64,000 nucleotides of DNA from Pelecanus crispus (GCF_030463565.1 NC_134676.1:28025228-28089227), one strand, 5' to 3'; counted from the stretch's first letter, positions 28,680-41,614 are shown. Notes: generated from the letters alone by a model not told the origin. A program made the numbers and translations.

Positions 28680-29035
28680 ATTTAACGTTACAGAGTTCTA
28701 AGCAAAGTTGTAAAATTAGAAAGCAAAGTTTTAATTTTATAATCCAAAATTCCGAAGTGATAATCCAAAGGTTGTGAAGTTACAACCCGACGCTATCGTC
28801 ACAATCTAAGGTTATAAGTTTACCACGCAAAACCATACCTAGACCACCAAGTTATAAAGTTAAACCCCAAAGCTCTAGCCCTAACCTGAAACTCCCAAGT
28901 TGCAATGCAGAATTACAGCTGCAATCCATTCAGAAAGTTTCAGAACAAAACCCAGCCCCACGAAAACCTGCTCAAAACCCAGCTCGCTGCAAGCTAAGCT
29001 GAAACGAGCCCGAGCGCTGCGCGCTGCAACCGAGT
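28680..29035. repeat. decayed 20-21 bp tandem repeat (minisatellite) beside the IQGAP2 CpG island
   Basis: From about 28702 the sequence falls into consecutive units of 19-22 bp, many starting with CAAAGTT or GCAAAGTT and ending with AATC, CAAC or CCAC. Examples start at 28702, 28723, 28745, 28766, 28787 and 28807. The first eight or so units are easy to line up. Later ones drift to a GC-rich version and merge into the CpG island near 29030. It lies in IQGAP2 intron 1, 140-500 bp inside exon 1. I do not recognise a named repeat family. Confidence 0.55.
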
Positions 29036-29430
29036 CTTGCCGGGGGGGGGGTGTGTGTTCTATTTCCCCTCAAGTCCCTCTTTTAATACTAAACCCAGAA
29101 AGCCGGCCAGGGAGGGGGCCCAAAAAAAGAAGAGAAGGCCTGAAGCGCCCCCCGCGCCCCCCGACCCCACTCACAGCCGTAGCGGGGCCGCTGCAGGGGC
29201 GCCAGCTCCTCATGGTGCATCCTGCCGCTGCCGGGAGGGACGGCGCCGGCTGCCGCCCGCCCTTCTTATGCGCGGCCGGGGCCCCGCTGATTTGCTGCCG
29301 CCCGCGGCCGCCACCGCCCCGCGCGGGGCCGAGGCCACCCGGGGCGGCTCCGCGCAGGGCCGCGGGGCGCCGCTGGCCGGGGGACGCGCGTCGGCCGCGG
29401 GCGATGCACGGCCGGGGGGCGGCGGGGGAA
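29000..29430 (-). promoter_or_regulatory. IQGAP2: CpG island covering the IQGAP2 promoter and exon 1
   Basis: The only strongly CpG-dense, GC-rich stretch in the window, with many GCGC, CCGC and GGGGCGG-like words (Sp1-type), surrounds IQGAP2 exon 1. No TATA box stands out, consistent with a CpG-island promoter with dispersed starts. The transcription start must lie right of 29220, but its base cannot be fixed from sequence. A run of ten G (29042-29051) sits at the intron 1 edge of the island. Confidence 0.8.
29175..29220 (-). CDS. IQGAP2: IQGAP2 coding exon 1 (start codon to first donor)
   Basis: This is the coding part of the first IQGAP2 exon. On the minus strand ATG at 29218-29220 opens MHHEELAPLQRPRYG, followed by one base of the next codon and donor T|GTGAGT at 29174. 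Joined to exon 2 it gives RPRYGSIVDDERLS, the expected IQGAP2 amino terminus. Human IQGAP2 begins MPHEELPSLQRPRYG, so the start is conserved, with a histidine replacing proline at residue 2. The start has A at -3, and an in-frame TAA lies upstream at 29266-29268, so this is the first possible in-frame ATG. A second ATG at 29211-29213 is out of frame. The exon sits in a CpG island. The 5' UTR extends right for an unknown length. Confidence 0.95.
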
Positions 29431-29620
29431 GAAGAAGGAAAGAAAGAAAGAAAGGGAGAGAAACAAAGGAAAAGGGAAGAAAGAAAGGAAGGGGAGAAAG
29501 GGAAGAAAGAGGCAAAAAAGCAAAAAAAAAAAAGGCAAAAAAGAACAAAAAAACCCTAAAAGCAGAAAGCAAAAAAATAGGCAACCCCCTCCTAAAAAAA
29601 GAAAAAAAAAAAAAAAAAAA
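29426..29620. repeat. purine-rich (GAAA/GGAA) tract passing into poly(A) runs
   Basis: The plus strand is nearly all purine from about 29426 to 29515, with GAAA and GGAA words, then A-rich with scattered C, then A19 at 29602-29620. On the IQGAP2 sense strand it is a CT/T tract 200-400 bp upstream of the ATG, so it lies in the promoter or 5' UTR. Long homopurine-homopyrimidine tracts with partial mirror symmetry can form triplex (H-DNA) structures. That property is known for such sequence and inferred here. Confidence 0.8.
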
Positions 29621-32600
29621 CCAACCCCAAAAAACCCCAAACCCCCACCCCCAGCCCCACAATGGGAAAGGCCAAGGCGCCTCCCCTCTGGCGTTTTGGC
29701 AGCACAAGGTTGTGGAGCGAAAAACCCAGCCTGTGACTCCCACCAGCGATTTTGCTCTTTTGAAAAACTCTCACCCTCCACAACCAGTGTTGTGCCAGGC
29801 TGGGAAGCCGCCGCTGCAATCTGTGGGGCGCCTTTGGAGTGAGGTGCAGCCACGCAGGCCTGTCCCACCTTGGTGTCCCTTCCCCAGGGGTTTTGCAAGG
29901 GAGCAGGGTATGTGCCTGCATTCATGGCTTCCCTGATGGGGTGTCCCTGGTATGCTCAGAGAGGTCTTGATTTTGGACAGCAGAGCAGCAAATCCATGGG
30001 TCAAAGGTTCATGTTTTGTGGCCACGGGCTGACATCTGAAACGCACCTGAAGATGGGCAGGCGTTTCTCAAATGGAGGTGTATTAAAAGCACCGTGTCTT
30101 CCTGGCAGTCTCTAAGCCACTGACATGAAGTTTGCTGGAAGGTGGAGAGTGAAACAGTGTCTGTGCACAGCCGCAGCCTGCCTCACAGAGCCTGTGGGAC
30201 ACAATGCACCTGAGCATGCTTGTGGTTTAATGCATAGCCGGGTGCCAGGTGACTCTCGATGGGTGTTTGCAGATTGTTTGGAAGATTTCAGTCATTTCTG
30301 TTTCAAAATAAAACTGTGCTGGATCTATGGAGTCTCCTCTGTGGCTTTCCACAGGTTTGAGGATGTCTGTAGGTTGTTTGCAAGGCCTTTGTTTTGCTCA
30401 TTCCCTGTCTCTGGCTGTGCCGTGTATGGCTCACAGGTTGAAAATGTGCTGGGGGCAGGTAAAAGATGCTCCTGATAGTAATTAAAACATGGATTATTCA
30501 GAAGGAAAGGACTGAAAGGGTGCAGGAGAAAAATGGTGCCCAACAGAAAATACCGTTAAGTTTCTTGAGGTCCCTAGAGCCCAGGGGTGATGACTTACTG
30601 TAAAGGTGTGTGATGCAGGCACTGGTAGAGCCGCAGTCCACGCTTGGGATTCTCAATGCTTTCTTGACTTTTAAACAATCACACATTTACTTGCTTCTCC
30701 TCTTATAAAAGAAAGAAAGTGGGTGACCAAACCCAACATGGAATGAAGAAATTGGCTTCCACAGTTTCAAGTGCATTTAGGTTGGTTGAAAACTTTACAT
30801 TTGCTTTAAATGACCATTTTTACTGCCTTTTATAATGTTATACTTAGCCTAAGCCAAGAAAATATTGAGGAACACTTTCTCCCTCCATTTCTTTTATTCT
30901 TCAGTCAAAATCAGACACTTCAAAGGTTTCTTTAAAATACTTTTTCTGACTCCTTGTCCCCCTGAAAAACTGTTTTTTGACAGAGCTGCATCACGTTTTA
31001 AATGACAACACTTCTCCCTTGAAAAGCTCTCAGCCTGGTCTGCAGGGTGCGTAGACATGGTGTGACATGGTGGCAGAGGGCCTCTCTCCTGGAGGAACCA
31101 TCTGGCAAAGCTCCAGAGGGTCTCTGTGAGACAGTGCCAGTCTCTGGGGTGTTTTCTTGCTTCCTCACTTGCTGTGGTTGGAAAGACGAGGATGTGTGCA
31201 ACCATGGCGTCATGTACACATACTTTGACTCCGCTGCTAAGAAAATGTTCATCCCTGTCTCTCAGCTTCTGTACCTGCAACGTGTTCTCATCCTCTTCTG
31301 CCCCATGGCTCCCCGTGCCCTGGACTGGCGCCAAAATTTTTGACACCACATGGGGACTCAGCTAATTGATCCAGGTAAACACCTACCTTTTTTCTTTTGG
31401 TAGGGTTATTTCTTAGGCCAGCAGTTCCCCCATCACTTTCACCCAGCTGCCCCTCGAATGCGAGTGCCAGCACAAAAGCAGGGGGCAACCTGGGAAGAGA
31501 AATGAAAGGCCAGGGTAGGGAGAAGTGAGAGGGTTTTTTTGGCAGCGGTAACCTCTGTAATGCTCACAGAACAACAGGCACGACAGGAATCAAACGCTCT
31601 CAGCAGGAGATGAGACCAGTAAAAGAATATTGGAGTAACAAGCAGCAGCCATGCGGGTCTGCTCACGACCTTTTACATTACATTTGTTAATCCCCCTGCT
31701 TTTCCGACTTGAAAAGCAAACTCCATCAGCTGTTTGTAGCATGAAGATTTAGACACCTCTGGCAGGAGCCAGGCGGAAGGGAGGCAGCCTGCCCCTGCAA
31801 GCTGCTGGGTGCCACACGTTAGGCAGGGAAGCAGCCCCTCTGCACCTCCCTCCTCTCCTTCCTCCTCCTTCCACTTCTGAAGTGCTGCACCCATAGCTGC
31901 ACCCAGTGCCTGCTCGGCTGGCTGGAAAGTTTTCCTGCAGGAAAGGCAGTGTGCTCACTGTGCTTTCTCCCACTGTCTTACGGGAACCTGGTTGCAGTAA
32001 ATGAGGTAAAATCAACCACAGACTTTTAGTCAGCCTACACCAGACCTAAGTCTATGGACCATATTCTCTTGTAAATACTCAAGCACTCAGCTTTTATAGT
32101 TACTAAGAAGCACGTGCTTAAGAAATCAGTGTAGTCAGCTATCTAGAGTAAATGTTTGAATGTGAACATTTCCTGTTCGCACTCTGGGTCCTTTAGTGGA
32201 GCTTAAGATCAATGTCCTCACCATAATATCAAGGACATAGTGCTGTGGATAATGTGTTTCCCACTGCATTCTTGCTAACAGCCCAGCTCCAGCCTCTGCA
32301 CCTGCCTGTGAGCAAAGCAACACACCCCCATAGGGAGTGAACGTGGGAGCAAGCTTGGGGTCAACAGGCTGTATTTAGATACACCAACTGTATTTTCACG
32401 GGCAACTATGGACTGCTCCAGATATAACAGGGAAAAAAGCTGATGGAAAACTGAGAAGAGGGAGAGATGAAAATGTGCCCTTCCTACATCTCATTGCCTG
32501 CACTTGGATCAAAATACTACAGAGGCCTCTGCTACTTCATGTTTCCTGACAGTCCTGTTGTGCACAAAGGGATTTTATATGGTGAAGGATATTGATATTT

Positions 32601-34481
32601 GAAATTCTTGGGTGGCTTATGTAGCAGTGACGCAAGTACATGCAGGTAATTAGAGTCACTAGGCTTTTTGTTGGAAACAGCAGCTTTAATGTCACTTTTT
32701 CTGTGACAATAACTTTATTTTACTGGTAAACCATATGCCTTGGCTGGCTGCATTTGCCCTACAGAAAGGAAAATTGCATTTGCTAATTTAAAAGAGGTTT
32801 GGGGGTTTTATTCTATTAGGTATTGCAGAGAAAAACCATATTCTTTTTATTTTCACAGGAGAGGAAGCCTGGGCTGGAGAGATCACCCCAGTAAGCAGGA
32901 GCAGGGAGCTGCTCATTGGGTGGGTCAGCCTGAATCTGTGCAGCACAATACAGGAGATTAGCTCCAGACAGGCTCCCAGTTACCACAAGGACCTTTTTGA
33001 TTGTTTCCTTTGCACAGCTAATTAAAGGCTGACAAGCTCAAGCTGGACTTGCCACACCGGTGCTTGTGCAGGCCCAGTAACATTATGTCATAACCAAAAA
33101 CTTCCAGCTGTCCTTTACACTCCCTGTGCTGCCATCAGATCTTTCCCCTGACTGGTGGGATGGACCCTGGATGCATCAGCATAGTATGAGGGCCCTCTCA
33201 GCCCTGCTGGACATCAGAGGTGGCCAAAGGGACAGTCACTCATGGGGACCGTGGTGGCAGAGCTGGTCCCCCCGTACACTGACGAGGATTTTAGTGGGAA
33301 CACCAGGTGAATCCAGGTTAATAATTTTGCATAAATTGCAGTGAAAAGGCCACGACTGCTGTGTTTATGAATCCAACCCAAAGGTCAAGAGATGCTCAAG
33401 GCAATCTTAGGAAACACAAAATTGGGAAGTGCCCCCTCAGTGCAGCTGCCTCTACCCTCTGCCATAGGTCTTGCAAGTGGCCGCCTCAGAGTGGAAGGGG
33501 ATCAGCTCTGAGAACCAGGCTGGGTTACAGCCTCCCCCTCAGCATGGTATTCATGTTATGCATTATTTATTGCTGTGAGGTAAGTAAACAAATACGTCAT
33601 CACATAATTGGCCACAGGGACCCCTGAAAAAACACAGCTAATGTCAATGGAGATGCTGTAACTCGTCTCCTCAGGAAAAAGAAGCAAGGGACATCACTGG
33701 CCTCTGCTCCCTCCCTGCCTTGTGCTCCTGGAGGGGAGAGGCAATGGTGCAACCCAGTGCTCCCCTTCCCCAGTTCCCCTGTCAACTCTTCCCTTCCAAA
33801 GAGTGAGGGCCTGTGGTCACAGCAGAAACCCTAATTAAAAAAGTGTATTAAGCTCAAGCTAGACCAGAGCTATGTCAGTCTAAGCATCCTAAGGAAACGT
33901 GAGATTTCACAAATTCAAAATACCATGGCAAACTGAATGTGGGGGTAAAATGGAGACCCGGAACAGAAGTGCTGAAGCACTTTTCTCTCTCAGCAGCAAC
34001 GGTTCCTTCCTGTTGAGGAAGTGATTTTTAACTTCTGAACTGTCCTGGCATACAGTCAGAGGCCACACTGAACACCAGAACTCAATGTCTAGAGGATCAC
34101 ATTCCTCAGATTTTATAACGGCTGCTAGGGTGAGCCAAGGTAATTGGAAATACGCCTAACTGAGCAATATTGGGCATCAATCAAAATAAAAAGTAATAAT
34201 TATGTTGTTATTTATCTTGAAATTGAAAACCCAGTTTTTAAAAGCAAAAGAAATAGTTTGTGGGTTGGAGGGAAGACAAACATGTGGGTAACTGAGTAAA
34301 AGCTTTAGAGAAAGAAAGCAGATGTGTATTAAAATGCGCACTGAAGAATGTTTTTGTATAGCACTGACACCTGAAAAAGAACAGGATTAGAGAAATTACT
34401 TCAATGTTAGGAAACTGTCATCTTTCTACCACTTGCAAATCTCATGTTGTTTGCCTTAAAGCTGCAGGTACCAAAGTAAGA

Positions 34482-34497
34482 AGGTGCTTAAGCACCT
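34482..34497. repeat. perfect 16-bp palindrome
   Basis: AGGTGCTTAAGCACCT equals its own reverse complement. It lies about 5.2 kb upstream of IQGAP2 exon 1. No function is assigned. Confidence 0.55.
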
Positions 34498-35363
34498 GCA
34501 CGTAAGTTGTTATTAGGAAAAGAGCCTTTCTAGACCTTGTGTTTTGAGGGAAAAGCTGTTGTGCTTGTGGGGCTATCTGTAGGGCCACCCCATTGCCTCA
34601 GTCATGGGACTGAGCTGACTTAACGTTCCTCTTCTCTGCCCAAAACCTGTGATTTTTTTTTTTCAGAAGCCAGCCCAGGTCCCAAAGAGCTGCTCAAGTA
34701 TAAAAGAGCGGGGAGTGATGTGTCCTGTGCTGAAAGTGAGAAGCAGTGGTGGAATGGGAATATCAAGTTATACCATGCCTTGCTGCATCTACCTCTAATT
34801 GCTTCATGTTAGGCATCCTAGCCTTACCTAAGGTGCATTTCTAAGGTGTACTTTTATATGTCCTTTCCTATCAGGTGAGGGATCCCTCCACTTTTCCCAT
34901 CCTGGCAAGGCTTTGTTAAATCCTGTCTGCCAAGGTACCTAAGAAACCAGTTTCTCTGCTTGAACAGGTTTAAAAAAAAAAAAAGTATTTGTTCAAAATG
35001 TCTTGGACAAATGCCCTGGTTCCTGCAAAAGTGGCAAGAGTTTAGCAAGACAGAGGTGGAAATATTTCTGCAAGAACTTTGCCAGAAAATAGCTTTTTCC
35101 ATTTGTCTGTTGGAATAAATATTTATTCATTTAACAGAGTACTTCGGAGTGGAGTGACCCTCCTTGTCTAGACATAATGAATGACCATAAAAATGAATTC
35201 AGAACTGTTTGAAAGCAGGGAACATCTGTGCCCAGCTGCAACTCGCAGATTCAGCAAAAAAGCATTCTTTATCGCACTGGATATAGCAAAAGTAAAATCT
35301 TGATTGTTTTCTCACATGTTATCCACAAGCTATAAGCATTCTGCCTGTGGCAGTGTTTCTTTT

Positions 35364-35397
35364 GGGGGGGGCCATGTTTTGGGGTTTTGGGGTGGGG
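35364..35397 (+). repeat. G-run cluster with G-quadruplex potential
   Basis: Eight G, then GGGG, TTTT, GGGG, T, GGGG, with a first loop of about nine bases, followed by more T/G-rich sequence to about 35409. Four runs of four or more G with short loops fit the usual G-quadruplex pattern on the plus strand. It lies in the intergenic region about 6.1 kb upstream of IQGAP2. Confidence 0.6.
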
Positions 35398-38300
35398 TTT
35401 TTTTGGTTTTGTAATACAGCATCTGTGTGCTTCCTTGTGATTGCATGTGCTTAGAAATGTTTCCACTCCACTAAAAGTCTATGCATTATTCACTCATTAA
35501 TGTATTATTTATTTATTACTCTCGAGGCAGAGTGCTGAGAGCTTTACATTTACAGCATACTGAGTGACAGCTAAGGCAACCCTACAACTATTTCTTGCTT
35601 GCCAACGGTTGCCCCACAGATAAAGCACAGGCTGAACTCCCATGGATTTCCACTAGACTAATTCTGGTCGTCTTATTTCCACCACTTTTCCACTGGCATG
35701 GCTCCAGCCTTTTGAAAAGCTCCTCATTATTCACATTAGTGTAAAAAAATGAAGAACGTGTCTAAAAGACTGACAAATTCAGGCTCCGGGAGGCTTGGCG
35801 AGGAGACCTGATTCCAGCATCGAGGACCCTTCACAGGGAACACAGTGTCAGCAGCCACCTCTTTTTTAAATCAAAATGGCATCAGTTTGAATTACGCTCC
35901 TGGAAGCGGCTTTGTTGGTTTTCTAAGGAAAAAGGGTATTCCTCACATAACCAGATCCCAAATCAGTTGTCACTGTAGCATTAAAATGTGAAATTCCAGC
36001 TAAAAATGAACCAGAAGCCTGTGTAGGTTGGGGACTGCTGGGATAGTGATGCTGGTTCTTTGGGTCATGGCAGCACCCCTTGCGGAGAGGCCCGGAGCCA
36101 CCCCCTGCTTGAGACTTGTCCCACTAAAACGCCTGGCAGAGGTGAGCCCGTCCCCAGCTCAGGACACTTTGCTCACCCATCTCACGAGGCACACGGTACC
36201 TGGGCAGAGGGTTTACCCGCAAGCAAAGGATCTCAACCTGCTGCTGGGCAGTGAATGATAGCTGAAACTCTGTGTGAGGTTTATATTAATAAGGCCTTTC
36301 TTGATCGTTTCCATTAGCTATTTTTCCTACTCCACCTGTAGGTCAGATTGGCAATTGCACTGTTTCAACGTGGACCTGTTTATTTTCTATAACCAGATTA
36401 CTGGCAATAAGATATTCTCCCCTGACATGGCCAGCACTAATGTTTCCACACAGGGAGGGTCCTGTGTCATAGGGAACAGATATTTTTCCTTGTTTTCAAC
36501 ATTCATGTAGCAATAACAATGCAATGTAACATATTTAATTACAGATGACTTCTTAAACAGATGTGTGCTTTTATCCACATTTTTTTCTTTCGGTTTATGA
36601 TCAGTCAATAGTTCTGATATGCTTTTGCCAGGCAAAGTCCAGAGTTTTTCCCTGGGAATGGGGCTCCATATGCCCATGTATTCTGGTCTTTAACAATTAC
36701 ATATTTTATATGTATTTTAGCTCACAAGACACAGTATGACAGACCTACTAAAAGGCCAGGTAGGGTTCACAGTAGCAGTGTAATACTGATATTGCTGTAA
36801 CTCAAGAGTATAACAATATCTTACTGTTCCTTGGTCCTACTCCAACTTCATTACTAATAGCTAGTGACCTCTTTTTTTCTGAACAAATTCACCATTTTAT
36901 TTAAATTTTAAAAGGTCTGATTTTACCTAAAGACTGAAAGGATGGTCAAAGTCCTCCTGCATACTGAGAGTTGGGGTGCTGAGTAATCATTCTCAAGGAG
37001 CCTGAGCTTAGTTTCCATATAATTTTACTGGACAGTAACAAAACAATCATTTCTGTAACTCCTTACAGACAGAATGGGAGGGAGGGGGGAACTTATTCAT
37101 AGAAAGCAGTTCATCAAGGGCCCAGACCTGCTGGATGCAAAATAAACCTGGGAAAAAAGCTTCTAACTGCTGTGTAATCCTACATACCGGGAAGATTGCC
37201 TTTCAGGTAGTCCACCTCTGCCACCAATGCTGCAATGCTGTTTGTAGGCAGAATCTGGAGTTTGCAAGGGAGTACCTGGGGGACTGTGTGCAACGACAGC
37301 TGCTCAAAGCTAAATGATGTAGCAAATATAAGAGTCCACTAGTAGCTTCACTTCCATTCGTAGTCTCTGTAAAGTCCAGTCTGACTGCAAACCAAAAGAT
37401 GTTTTTATTTAAAGTCAGGAACACCCTGAGAGTCCCAGGGTTATGTGGTTTGCAGTCTGTATAGGCACACAACACAATTAAATACATTATGATACAACCT
37501 GTTGTAAAATGTACAATTCAGAGCTATTGTAACCACTGACAAAAGCACTGTTGTTCTGCAATAATCCAACTCTGTAATATCATGAAACTTTTTTAATTAA
37601 AGTGCCATTTGCCTGTAGCCTAGGCTGTATCTGATCAGAATTCAGCCGAACTATCTGGATATCCAACCAACATTTTAAGTGGTTAAAGCAGGCATTTCAC
37701 ATTTCATTCTTGTAGCTAACAATTCTTAAGTACCTATTTTTTTTTTCAGCATTAGACAGTGTGTTTGAGGAATACTTTGACAATTTCCCATTCTGTGGCT
37801 AGAAGTGCCACAGCCTGGCTTTTCTGAAGACTAACAGAAGTTACACAAGGATTGATAAGGCTGGCAATGGTTTGTATTCTCATTTTCAAAGCTGGAAACA
37901 CTGCCTGGACTGATCAGTGCAGGCATTTCCAGATATAGGTTGTTCAGGCATTACCACTGATAGCAGCAGGTGCAGCTTCTGCCTCTAGGTCTAAACACAG
38001 GGACAGCATTTGGCTTTCTGAGCAGAAATCATACAGCCTTTTAAAGATGGCAGTGGACCCTAGTACAGCCAACAATGGTACACAGATCACAGCTGCCAGA
38101 CCTTTGTGTTTGCATAATTCAGCAACTGATGTGGTCAGGCCCTTACTTGAAGCTCTATCCTCCTCTCCCAGGAAGTCTCTCTGTAATATGGCTTTTGGTG
38201 TCTTCCCATGCTATTTTGCACATACAACTTTAGTTTGCTATAGTAATACAAAATTATTACCACAGTTCTAATCAGACCAGTTAGGTCCATTCTGAGAGCC

Positions 38301-38800
38301 AGAAGTAACGTGATGTGAAATGCATCTGTATGCTTTCTGCAGAAAGAGTTGATTTACCTGTATACTGTGAAAGTTTCCATATGGTGCCACCAGAAAACAT
38401 ATAGAATGGTATGATGTCCAATTCAGCTCAATATTTTTAGGAAAGTCTATGAGGAACTTTAAGCCAATGTTTCTTTTCTCTACTGTCAATGTAAGGTACT
38501 ATAAAAAAGTTGATGACTAAAAAAAGGCATGACTAAATGGGATGGGGAGTGGTTCAGGTTAGATACTGGTGTCACATCAGCCTAATACATCACATGCATA
38601 ATTTTACAATTGCAATGGACTAAATAATAATCATAGCCTAATTGGCATCCTAGTGGAAAGCAAAGCATATGGAGGATGCACATGATCTATTTTAACATTT
38701 GGTCTCATGTTTACACAGTGCCGGATATCACGAAAAGACCCTTCCTCTTACATTTGCATCCACAGTCTCTATGTACTTGTCTTTCTCACACAATATATAG

Positions 38801-38816
38801 ACACACACACACACAC
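38801..38816. repeat. (AC)8 microsatellite
   Basis: Eight AC dinucleotides in the intergenic region, short enough to be of low variability. Confidence 0.8.
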
Positions 38817-40565
38817 TGCTCTGAATTAAGCATCACCTCTTTGCTAGCAAAACTGTGTCAACCAGGAGCATATACACATATGCTTGCAAAACTCTTCAGA
38901 GAAATGCAGTCCTACAAGCTGATGTGTCCTTTTTGCAGGATGGCGTGCTCCAACACAAGATTCCCTGTTCCTGAGGGTTTTCTAGAGATTAAGTGAAGCT
39001 TCTGAAATGTAGGTATGAAGCATATGTGCAAATCTTCTCCCACACTCCCTTTTGTATTGTTGTCTTCTGCACAGAAGAGGTTGATGTCTTCCCAGAATGA
39101 AGCTAGGAGACACAAGCATAAAAGCTTCATCTCCACTAGAGGACAAGAGCAGTGTAGTTATACTACCAATCCCCTTCAAATGCAGGTAGATGAGGGTGTA
39201 CCTCTAAGGACACTTAAAATATGGGTTAGTACTTCTGTTGGTTGTATTTAATAAATGGAGAAAGCTTTTTCTGTACTGTACCACAAAAAACTCCAGTTAC
39301 CAAAGGACAGTCACAAAATCATACATGTCCTTGGTTGTTGGGTTTTGCAGACAGTGCTCTTGCATGAGCTGAAAAATGCTTCAATTTGCATGTAACAACT
39401 TTTCCCTATTGGTGACACTGCTGAAGAGACTCATTCGTTTTGTTTGGTACATCATCTGTTTGGAATAACCTATATTTTGAAAGGTATTTCCAATCCAGCC
39501 ATGGAGATGGCAGATATAACTAACTCAGCAGGTTTTTTTGTTATTTTAGAGCTACTACATTTGATCGTCTGAAGCTTTTTGGAGGCCCTTAGTGCACAAA
39601 TACAATGAAGAGCTAATGTTGTTGCAGTGCTGCTTGTTTTTTGGGTTTGGGTTTTTTCTTTTTGGTGAACACCAAGTTCTTATGGAACCAAAATTTATTG
39701 TATAAATTCCCACTGGCCTTTCAGATGCATACGTTACAGCAGTATGCTTTTCACACAGAGTTAGATTAGACCCTTTGGGTGATAACATACCCCTGCAGTG
39801 CTGTTATGTAGTGAAAGGCCAGATGTCTATTTTGTGCAATAATGTACCATAAAAATACGAATCCCAGATGGTTAACTAAAGAACTTTGTCTCTTGCAACC
39901 ATAGCAACTTTTAGTCTGTCTTTTTTTACGGTCATTTACATTTCTTTAACTTTATTAACTTGTCCCATGTTTTCTTTTAAACCATGTTCAACCCCTATTA
40001 CAGGCACTAAAGATGTGATACATTGAGAGCCTTTGTAAAAGAACTAATTAAGGTAAAACAACAGTTTTCAGTATTTTGTGGGTAGTGAAGAATGATGTTC
40101 TGGCTATCATCACACCTGATATGTGTTCATTGCAGAGAACAAATCTTTATTTGAATATAGTGGAGCAAAAAATGCCCCTTTATTAATCTGATGTACACTA
40201 AATAACTTTGCATTTGTTACATGGATGATAAATATTTGGCAGATAAATTTATAAACACTTCCACGTTTTATAGATTTATACTGTACAGTCATCCTACACA
40301 GAGCATGCCCTTTCACAAGTATACAGACAGCTTTCCGCAGGGGACTTAATCAAAACACTTGGTCAAACATTTTGCAAGTTGGCAATCTGACACAGAGGAG
40401 CATACTGGAAAGATGAGTTCACAGTTGTGCCAGCTGGACTTGAACTGAAAAATTCAGAACTCCAAAAGAGAGAATTTATCAAGGCACACACATGCAAACA
40501 CATATATACAATAGTGATGACTGTAACCTGCTTTACAGGAGATCACACACAGCAGTAAAGAAAAC

Positions 40566-40588
40566 AAAGAAAGAAAGAAAGAGAGAGG
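40566..40588. repeat. (AAAG)n/(AG)n short microsatellite
   Basis: Three to four AAAG units run directly into AG dinucleotides. It is a simple repeat of about 23 bp in the intergenic region. Confidence 0.7.
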
Positions 40589-41595
40589 TCAGGACCATTG
40601 CCAAGATCTTGTTGCAGATTAGCAGATCTGGAAGTAAACATGTATAAATGGGCATTTGACTTCAAAGTAGCTCATTACCATATATACAATATGAACATGT
40701 TTCCTTGCATTAATAAATGGAGACTGTCAGAAATGGTTATGATTTTCTTGACAACATATGCAGACTAACACACCTGCGCTTTTGTACGCTAAAGACAATT
40801 TGAAAAATTGTAGTCCCAGTTGGCTCAGAGCAGTTGGCAATTTAAGTGGAAATTTAGTAGGAGAAACTGGGAACACAAAATAGCTCACAAAAAACTAGGA
40901 AAGAATATGTGTTTTCCTTCTGTTGCTCAGCATTAGAAAATGCTAACAAGTTTTTTAAAAAATCAGGACCCTGACAATACCAATAAATTACAATGAAGGC
41001 AAAGACCTGTACTTTCAGTACCTCATCCTTGATGCCTGACTTCTGCATGTGTCATTACAGTGCAAAGGAAACTGCCCACTTAAAAAAAAAAATTAATTAT
41101 GTATAGTACATTGTCATATATATTTGAGGCCAAGTACAATCTACAATTTAGTTGTCACAATGTTATGCAGCTGAAGGTAATACAGCAATTTTTTTTGAAA
41201 GTTTTAATTGGAAATTTTAATACAATATCCTATAGAAAATGGCTAAAATAATCTGTCAGTTGATTCATTAGGCTTGCAGCATGGGATGCTATTAAAAATA
41301 CTTTTACTGTCTGGGAAATGTTACATTCATTGGAAAAAGCCAGGCTAAAACTACTCATGTGAAAGAGAAGGGCTAAATGAACACCTTTCTCTTGCACCAG
41401 CAATTCCAGTATGACAGTATACTCAATCATGTATTTAATATTTTTGAAAGAGAAAGCTAAGACCCCAATTCTGCAAATTGCTTCACTGATCTAGACAGGG
41501 ATCAGCTTACACACACAATACTAGTTTCATGTAACACTTTCTAGGATACTAAACCACTAGGAAGACAATAAATGCAGTCACTAGCAGCTTGGTGC

Positions 41596-41614
41596 TTTTT
41601 TTTTTTTTTTTTTT
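41596..41614. repeat. poly(T) run of 19
   Basis: Nineteen uninterrupted T on the plus strand. On the minus strand it is a poly(A) that could be the tail of an old retrotransposed sequence, but the adjoining sequence was not recognised. Confidence 0.75.

Larger units (their letters stand above)
7844..29174 (-). other. IQGAP2: IQGAP2 intron 1
   Basis: About 21.3 kb between the exon 1 donor (GT at 29173-29174) and the exon 2 acceptor (AG at 7844-7845). I see no convincing coding exon inside. GC-richer stretches (about 4530-5530 and 22000-24200) carry long open frames on both strands at once, as expected of stop-poor composition rather than genes. The intron holds simple repeats, a few palindromes, a possible CR1 tail at 25870-25887, and a decayed tandem repeat at its 5' end. 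Alternative IQGAP2 promoters could lie here but cannot be recognised by eye. Confidence 0.85.

Noticed and set aside
28900-29936. Long overlapping open frames (219-299 codons) on both strands around the CpG island
   Set aside because: They run through the GC-rich island and the purine tract in several frames at once and translate to low-complexity K/R/E/P/A or F/L-rich peptides. The real coding content here is the 46-nt IQGAP2 exon 1.
36028-36258. 76-codon frame resembling a signal peptide (IVMLVLWVMAAPLA)
   Set aside because: The frame begins at TTG, not ATG. There is no promoter, splice context or protein resemblance, so a chance hydrophobic stretch is the simpler reading.
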